Source: Apostichopus californicus (Eukaryota > Echinodermata > Holothuroidea > Aspidochirotida > Stichopodidae). Taken from it: a DNA stretch of 24,597 bases. Positions 10,601 through 19,600 of this stretch are shown one piece after another. Position 1 is the first letter of the stretch; each line of letters starts with the position of its first letter. Both the position numbers and the translations under genes were made by a program. The stretch is taken from NCBI GenBank assembly GCA_020650975.1, contig JAIPMN010004800.1:1-24597 (forward strand), read 5' to 3'. A model generated the notes under the pieces. It was not told the origin of the DNA and did no database searches. It saw only the letters and a program-made list of their open reading frames with translations.

Positions 10601-13600
10601 CCCCACCTTCCCTTCTGTCAGTATTTTAAAAGGTTTTGGTTCTGTTTTGCCCTGGATTGGTTTGAGAATGCGAATGTTAAAAGTTGATTTTTTTTTTTAA
10701 AGTATTTGATAAAAGGAATACTAGCCTTGGTTTGCTTTGCCCTTAAATTATCTTTACGTATGGAGCTCTGGCTCTGAGATTGGGAGCAACAAAAACAAAA
10801 CAAAAAATTATCTGAGCAATCTGTAATAAGAAAACGATTGATATTTCTGTGGTTATTCACAATCATTACGGTCATGTTTAAGCGACCGTATAGCTTCCTT
10901 ATCCTGGGGCTATTACATTAAACTTAGTTGAGCACAAACATAATTAAAATTCAGCTTTTCATAAACGATAGGACGTATCGGTCTTGGAAAATATTGTCAC
11001 ATTGCTCTACCACCTTCCTGTCGTTTGTTCATGTAATGTTACTGGAACTTTTCCAATGGCATCGGAAATCTTGCGTTGCAAAGTTTCTTGTAATATCATA
11101 ATTAAGTTTTGCATAGGAGGAGCTGTGGGAGGATTCTCCTGTGTATTTGTATCACTAAGATGTAAACATGCTTGAATCTCTCTCTGGTACAGGATGTTCG
11201 TGGAAGTTACAAAGGCTCACTTACCAACAAGGCTAAGAGTGCTGTGACCTTTATCAATAGCTGCTTAATAAACAAGCACCCAAGGGTCCAGGGTCAATCC
11301 ATACAGGAGGTAAGCTTCTTCTCCTAATATCTGTTTTTTTCTCCTCCTCACCACCTCCGATTACCTTCCTCTTCTTCTTCGACCCTAAAAGAACTCTTTC
11401 TCTTCTTACCGACTTCTTTCACTATTACCTGTTTTACTCCTCTTCTCCACCTTCTCTTACCTTCCTTTTCTTATCTGCTTCTCCTTTTATCTGTTTTTCT
11501 CCTCTTAACTTCTTCTCCTTCTCTTCTTACCACCATATCTTACCCACTTCTTTGTCTTCTCTTACCTACTTTGTCTCCACTTGGCTGCTGCCTCTCCACT
11601 CACTTGTTCATTCATCCTCTTCCTTCAACCAATCATATAAAAACCAACATATTCATATTTCTTCTTTTAATTTAGTGTTCCAAAAAGGACAGGGGTGTCT
11701 ACACAAGAAGTAATGACGACAAAATCCTACAATGCCTGCTCCAGTACAAGAATAGAGGTATGCACAAAAACGAAAATTCTTATAAATTTGCTCTGCAAAA
11801 ATGAGAATGATAACTCGAGATGGGTAAATATGTTTTTTTCGGTTATTTTAATTTGCACACCCAATACTACAAGTCCTTTCTTGTTTCAACGCTATGGGTT
11901 CAGTGGAACCAAAATTTAGGTGAAAATCACAGTTCAGACTAAATGGCTGATGATGTCACAGTTACCGGCATTCCTCGGTTTGTGTCCCAGTTTTGGGGGA
12001 CAAAACGGATTCCTTGGTAAGATGAACTGTCTGTTGTAAGCTAAAAACCTTATCATTGCTTCTCCACATCCCCAGGAAAATCCACAGAGAACGTCCTGGT
12101 TACTGAGGATATGAGTCTGAGGAACAAAGCTATCGTGAGCAGCATCCACGCCTACTCCAAGGAGGTGAGTATACACAAGTCCTGGTAGATACTGAATGCT
12201 TTATTCCTCATACAACAGGCTCATGAAAGTAACTAGTGCCATGTTCCCATCTTAAACTCCAACAAACATTTCTTCTTGTCAGAAAGAGGCATATTTACTA
12301 GCTTTAACGGCCTCTACAATTTATGACCAGAAACAGTCTTCATTCCCCCCTCCTTCTATGCAAGTTAGGTTAGGCTAGGTATATCTTCTCTCAAAAATTG
12401 TGGTAGGTCTAGGCTTTAAGTGTTGATGTCTGTTTTGATAATAAGGCGACTTTCTCAATGTTTTTCACAGTTGCTTCGACATTTATGCAACATACCAGTT
12501 ATGTAAGTTCTGTTGAAGTGTGTTTGTTCCTGGGAATACTGCCCTCTATTTATTGAATAATGCTGTTGCTAATGAAGGAAATGAAATTTGACTAGTAGCT
12601 TCCAGTTTTCTCTTGGAGAAATTTGCTGTGGAAAGTGGACCTGTTTAAGTGATAGGGTTAAAAGTTTCCAGTGTAGATTTGAATGTATCATATTATTTAA
12701 GGTCTTGTTTGTGTGGATTTGTCGTGTCAGATATTTTAACCTGGTTCTATTTTTCTTTCTCGTAGGATATAATGGATGGTTTGAAAAGTCTATCCAAAAA
12801 CATAACAAACGCGCTTCCAAAGAAAAGTCCGAAAGGATTGCCGAGAAAAGCCGCAACAAAGTCTGCAGTGAGAAGTTCACCGAAAAGGACGCAACAGAAA
12901 CCACCACGGATGCTTACGGATGCTGCTGTTACAGACCTGGTATGGATTCTATTGGAAGCAGTATATCATAATAAAAACTTAAAAAAGGGAAAGGGGGATT
13001 TAATATCAGAAACACATAACAGCTCAATTTGTGGGAAAATCTGGGAAATATTGTAGAATACTTGAACTAGAACTCTTCCTACCCCCTCCATCCATATATT
13101 TGGCAATTGGCCACAGCTACATGTTAGTCAGTGATATTGTCTTCATGCTGGGTAAACTTTTTGGTCAAAAGTTATGTTGTGACGTAAGAAGGGGAAAATG
13201 GTGATTGGGGTTTAATAGGTGACTGATGGGAAGTTAAGGCAGGGTTGTCTCCTTGGTTAGCTTAATAATAATAAAGGGCTACCAGTTTGCATATAAGTAC
13301 TCTCAATTGAAGACAATTTTTGAACAGCCTCTCCCTTAAGACCCTTTTCCTGGTCCGCAAATTTGACACCCAGTGCCATTGATTTAACTTATGCCATCCC
13401 TGTTTCTGGCTATCTCCCTGAAGTACACTGGTGGTTATGGAAGCCCTGGTTAAATTAACTAAATGGAAGTATGTTAGAAAAATTTCAGTTTAGAAACCAA
13501 GTCACCCTAAGGCTATGAGATTGACGACATCGTAAATTAGTGAAACAATTAAGTTTCATGTGTGAAATAGTCCTTATGTGTTTCATGAACAGTCATGAAC

Positions 13601-16600
13601 CTTCTGGTTTTTGTTTTGTCTCTGGGCTGTTTTATTTAATTGCTTCTTACAGGAAATTATATTTTCTACAACCGTCTTCCTGGCGATTTTTCATCTTTTA
13701 TCGTTCTGATAAGTTATAATGACTATTTATTGACTTGGTTTTTGTGATAAAATTAGTAGTGTAATTTATATTTGTCTATCATGGTTGATCTAATTTACAA
13801 GTTTTGTTATATATATTACAAAGATATTAATGCAAAAATATTAAAAAGGTTTCCGTCACAATTTAACCGGATATTTTGTCCCGTTTTCGGTAGGTGGATA
13901 ACCTGGTCTGCAACCTCAGGAATCTCCTCAGAGGGCCTCTGTCTGTTGTCTTGGAAACAGAAATGAAAGCTGCTTTTGAAAGTCTGTGGTAAGTCTTTCC
14001 TCTGAAACATGGATTTGATTAAACAAAGTACAAAGTGTCTATTTTGATGGTATAGCAAAATTGACCACAGACTCAGGATTGGTTGTTCATTTTAGCTGTG
14101 TATTGGGCCTTAATGATTGTGCATATGTGTGCTAACAGTGATACCCTACCACATACATTGATTTGGTGTACAGGTACCTGGAGTTGTTACACTATACACT
14201 TCTAGGTCTTTTGGGGCTAAGGTCATGTGACCACGTGTTAAACAGTATGCGGTAGATTTCTCACCAACCTTTAACCTGTTCATGTGTATAATATCTTTTT
14301 CCTTAACAAGGGACTCTTGATGGATCATGTTGATTAGTTTTTGTGCCCAGGCTCTTTCTTGGGTGACAGATCATTTAAAAGTATCAAATTTAATAAGTTT
14401 CCGTATTTTGCATTTTTGTTTAAAGGAGGAGGTGGAGGAGGGGTTAGAGAGGGAGGTATATTATTTGTGTATTATAAGGTATGAACAATGTTGCCTGCTT
14501 ATTGTACTTAAAGAGAACAGAAAAGTGAGATATTTGCTCTGAAATGTTGGTTCATTCTTTCTTCACCGTTTTCTTTGTCTATTGTGTAGGCCTGATGTGA
14601 TTTTAAGAAAACCACCTTGGACATTCTTGGATATTTTAGACTGTTTTCAGAAGTAAGTATGATTTTAATCTATTGACTGTTACCATTTTTTTTAACGGTC
14701 CATCCTGGTTGAAACGATTTAAAGCAGGTGTTAGCATTGATGGCCAATTTCTGCGAGGTTAACCAAATGTTACTTAACATAAGCTCATGATCAAATGTAT
14801 TTGATCACACTAATAGTAAGAGCACCCTCTTGAAAATGAATATCTAAATAATATTTCAGACAATATTGCTCTCAAAATTAAAAACTTGGTTCAGAAGTAG
14901 ACTGAAGTACTTTTGATCAAGTTGCGTGATGTTTAAGTTAAAGGTCTACGGACACATGTGAACAAAATTGCCCTAATCACTCTAATAGGCATTAGAAATC
15001 ATGAATAGCTGTAACTACCATCAAAATCCATCAAAGATGAACGATTTAAAAAAATTTTCCTTAATTCTAGGTTTACCTTATGCACGTTGTAAAGGGAGTG
15101 ACTGCCTAATTTTCTGTTATGTTATTCCTTTGTTTTACATTTGTTTCAAGGACACTGATCACAGGTTTGTGGCCAAGGCAGTTAGTTGAAATACTTCCTT
15201 GCCTTCTTTGAAAAGAGGAACATCACATTATTCAAGTGATATATGTGGGCTTGTATAATAAGGGGTTCAGCTATTAAGGACTAAAATAAGAAATTTTGAT
15301 GAGTGCAACACTCCATCTCATAGTTTGCAACTATTTAATGAGTTTCCCAGATTTATCAAAGCTTCAAATGTGTGTATCTTGGAAACATGAGCTTTTTGAC
15401 AAATTTATTTAAAAAAATACATTTGGATGAGATTATTCCACAACAAATGTACTGAATATGGGGCAATTTGGCTATGTGTCCGTAGTACCTTAAATGGATT
15501 AACATATTTTGTTTTCATGTAACAGACATTGGATCGCAGTATTCAGTCAAATATGCAGCAGATCAACAAAAAACAGCTTTGACAAAATCAGGGTTTTCTA
15601 CAAAATCAATAAAGGTAAGAACTGTTCTCTGTGCATTTCAGCTATCGTCATATCTATACATATCTATATACAGGGATATGTGAACAGGAATATGTGAATA
15701 GGAATATGTGAACAGGGATATGTGAACAGGGATATTTGAACAGGGATATGTGAACAGGAATTTATGAACAGGAATATGTGAACATTGCTATGCGTATAGG
15801 AATATGTGAACAGGAACAGGAATATGTGTATAGGAATATGTGAACTGGAATATTTGAACAGGAATATGTGTAAAGGAATATATGAACAGGAATATGTGCA
15901 TAGGAATATGTGAACAGGAATATGTGAACAGGGATATGTGTATAGCAATATGTGAACAGGGATGTGTATAGGAATATGTGTATAGGAATATGTGAACAGG
16001 AATATGTGTACAGGAATATGTTTATAGGGATATGTGAACAGGGATATATGAACTGGGATATGTGTAGAGGAATATGTGTATAGGAATATGTGTATAGGAA
16101 TATGTGAACAGGAACACTTGAACTGGGATATGTGAACAGGAATGTCTACAGGAATATGTAAACAGGGATATATGAACAGGGATATGTGTATACGAATATG
16201 TGAACAGGGGTATGTGAACAGGTAGATGTGCAAATTTAAAAAAATTCTATGAGAGATCTGTTATGCACTTACTTCATCGCAAAATTGAATTAGATGTGAA
16301 GATCATAACATTGAAATGTATGGACAAAAAATTGAAAATGTTTGCACTATGATCATTGTTATCTTAGATGGCCAGCTCCCTGTGTGTGAGCTGCATAGAG
16401 TGTGAAACTAATGTTCCAAACCTCTATCTGTCAAATCCACTCAATTTCTTCCTTCTACTGAGCATAAACCCAACTCCCAAGACTGCATACAATACAAATT
16501 AGTCATGCTACTTCCTTTTATTGTCCAAATTCATTCCAACAACAATTTTTGTGGTCACAAACATGTTAAAAGGTCTGTGGCATATGGTCCTGACAAATGG

Positions 16601-19600
16601 AAAATGTGTTAGTATATTCCAAGCAAACTTAATGAGGATGGAGCGACATCATCTTCAAACTTTAAATCTTTCGGATGACATGACTGCAGAATGACATGAC
16701 AGTCTAGAGAAGCAGAAGGAATCGACACAAACTTTAATTTGTAGATATTGATTGTAATATAGTCGGGTATTTCAGGGTTCCATATTTTTCAAGACATCAG
16801 TATTTTGTTTATTTCTTATTTCTACTCTCAGGTCTCGGTGCTAACCTGAAGATTGCCGAAGAATTACTTGAAGACGCTCTTCAGTTTCTAATTCAGCTTA
16901 AAGTCCATTCCTCGTAAGTCAAAACCACAGCCTCTGTCAAATTTCATTTTAAATGCATGGAGCATCTCCTGAATTTTGGCTTCTTCCCACAAAAATGTTC
17001 TTAATCTTTTAATCATTAGCCTGTGATCACCCCGGTTGATTATTCCATCAATCTTTTCAAATTTTAGCTTTTTCTTTACACCTTTGAAAGAGTTAAATCA
17101 GCTTGGTCCATATGTTCAACGCTGTAATACAATGCTTGTTGCCTCGGCCTAGGCCAGTTTGCATGTGGGTCGTTTCTGTGATCATAACCAGTATCTTTCA
17201 TAACCAGTGGCCAGTAATTTAATAAATCATTTAGAGTATTTATTCATGAACTGGATGTTGCCTACTTTTGACCATTCTCGGTTTACCCGATGTTATCCGT
17301 ACTCACCTGTGACGGAATTTCATATGTCTACTCTCGTCGTTATCTTAATCAATCTATCATATTTGACGTCTCAAACTTGTGATGTTTCATAAGGAATAAT
17401 TGCAAGACTTCAATTCTCCAATTAACCAACGTGTAACTTGCATGCTTTTGTCTCCATCTCGTCTTGACACATAGCTTCAACGGTGCTTTAGATGCCCCAA
17501 TTTCCAGTCTGAACAATTACGTCGAACAACTCGCTCTGGTGAAAACGTCATCCCCGAGAAGAGCCCAGATAGCCAAGACAGAAACCACCAAAGCGAAACC
17601 AAAACCGTGTAGTACCTCCAGGAATGAAAAAATCATGACTATGAGAAAGGCCGTCCAAGATGTAGAAGCCTCTAGATTGCAGAGGACTAAAAAAATCGTA
17701 ACAAAGAAATCAGAGGCTGCTACAACTGAAATTTTGCCAAAGAAAATTAAACTAAACAGAAGTTGTTGGAAATCGAAAACATCTTCTCTACTGCCGAGTA
17801 AAAAGCTTGCCATAAATGTGAACGAGGAGGTCGCTATGGACACATCGTCAGAGACAGACATTTCCATCCCAGTTCGCGATGACGATGATGAAGTTACGAC
17901 ACCATCTTCAGCTTCAGTCAAGGCGTCGTGTTTATCAGGAAGAAGTAACAACGTGAAGTCGCCTTCTACTAGTTTTAGTAAAAGTGGAAAAAGTCCTCTG
18001 AAAGTCGATGCCAGTACTGTAGAAAATCATTCGGAACAAATGACCGCAAACGTGTATTCTGAAGCTGCGCTGCCCCCTGACAAGGATGTTGCTGCCTCCT
18101 CCTTGATGCCTTCTACTCCAGCAGCTATGTGGAGACAAATGTCTCAAGTGCCTTCTAAGTTGGACATTTCCAGTGATAGCCATATCAGCAGCGGCGGTAT
18201 TAATCCGTCTCCTCATCTCGTCGGCGATACCAGTCCATCCTCCTCCTCCTCTGCCGATCGGGCGAGGGGAGACAATAACACCTGCGTGTTGCGTGTACTG
18301 GACACTGCGTACAAGGAAATGTATGCAATGTGGTAAGGGATAGATGTCATGTAATTTATCTTGACATTTGTATTTTCAGGTTCAGGTGTTTTCGAAAGAT
18401 GCTGATAGTATAGAAAACATCAGTTGGTCAAAAAGTGCTTAATTTCTTAATTGGTGATGACTCTTCCCTGGAGAAGATAGTTTTCTGTTGCTATGGTTTC
18501 TGTTGCTATGGTTTTGCTTGGGTCTCCAAGTTGAAAAGTAGAATTTTCATCTTCATTTTGGTTGGTAAAAGGGATGGCAGTTTGGAGTGAAATATTTGGA
18601 GAATCAGAAAACTTGGAAAAGTTTTGTCGCCCAATTGCTTACTCATAACGTATGTAAGTAATGTCCACAGAGGAACTCAGAAATATGAATGACACTGTTG
18701 TACACCTCTTTTATTATTAAAAATAAAACCCTGTCAGGGCAATGAATATTCATAGTGATGGGATTCCTGTTAGTGGTACAGCATCAAAGATTCAAAAGGG
18801 TGCCCAAAAGTGTTTCTAAAAATGCCGAAAGACAGTTGCCCGTAAAACGTCTTTGTCGTCTTACCCACAGCACAAAGGTAGACAGTTCCGTCCGTCAAGA
18901 TCAGAATAATGAATATGCAACAGCGCAGCTGAATTTGAAGGAAGCCTTAACGCTGGTGGAGTATCTATTGAGATATATCGAGAAGCAGATTATAGCCATG
19001 AACAAGTACGTGGGGGCTAAAATATGTTTAATATAAATATGACATAACAGTACTGATACAATTTGCAAAGTATTAATATCGCATTGTTTGTGTATATGAC
19101 TTTTTGCTCTCTTGTTTAAAGTTCCTTCTTCTTAATTTTAGCAATCATCACTCCAGCTTTTCTCACTTTTTAGACACTTTTACCCCTTTTTGCCATTTTA
19201 CTTTTTCTTACTAAATTGATCAATCATTTTTACAGCTTTTCCTGTCTCTTCTCGTGTGTGCCTGGTTTGTTTACAATTTTTGGTACAATTTTTCTTCTGT
19301 TGGCTATGAATTATGATTTTTTGGAGGGGGGAGGGCGGGGGGGTTAATTGTCTTAATCATTACATGCTCTTCACATCTTACCCCCCCCCCCAAAAAAAAA
19401 AGGGCACTTGTTTGCAACTTTGCCTTAAACATTTATATTCCACAACTTTTTCAAAGACTTAACCACCTTACATGTATAAATTGTTTGGTTAAGTTGTGTT
19501 ACCATATTTCTCCTTACAGGGTTGTAACTGCAGCAGAAAGCAACGGTCTGATGGCATCCGTCAGTGGCCAGATTTTCCAGGAACTGATAGATGTCATAGA

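Noticed and set aside
15664..16233. 189-codon minus-strand ORF
   Set aside because: It is produced entirely by the 14-bp minisatellite, which has no stop in any reverse frame.
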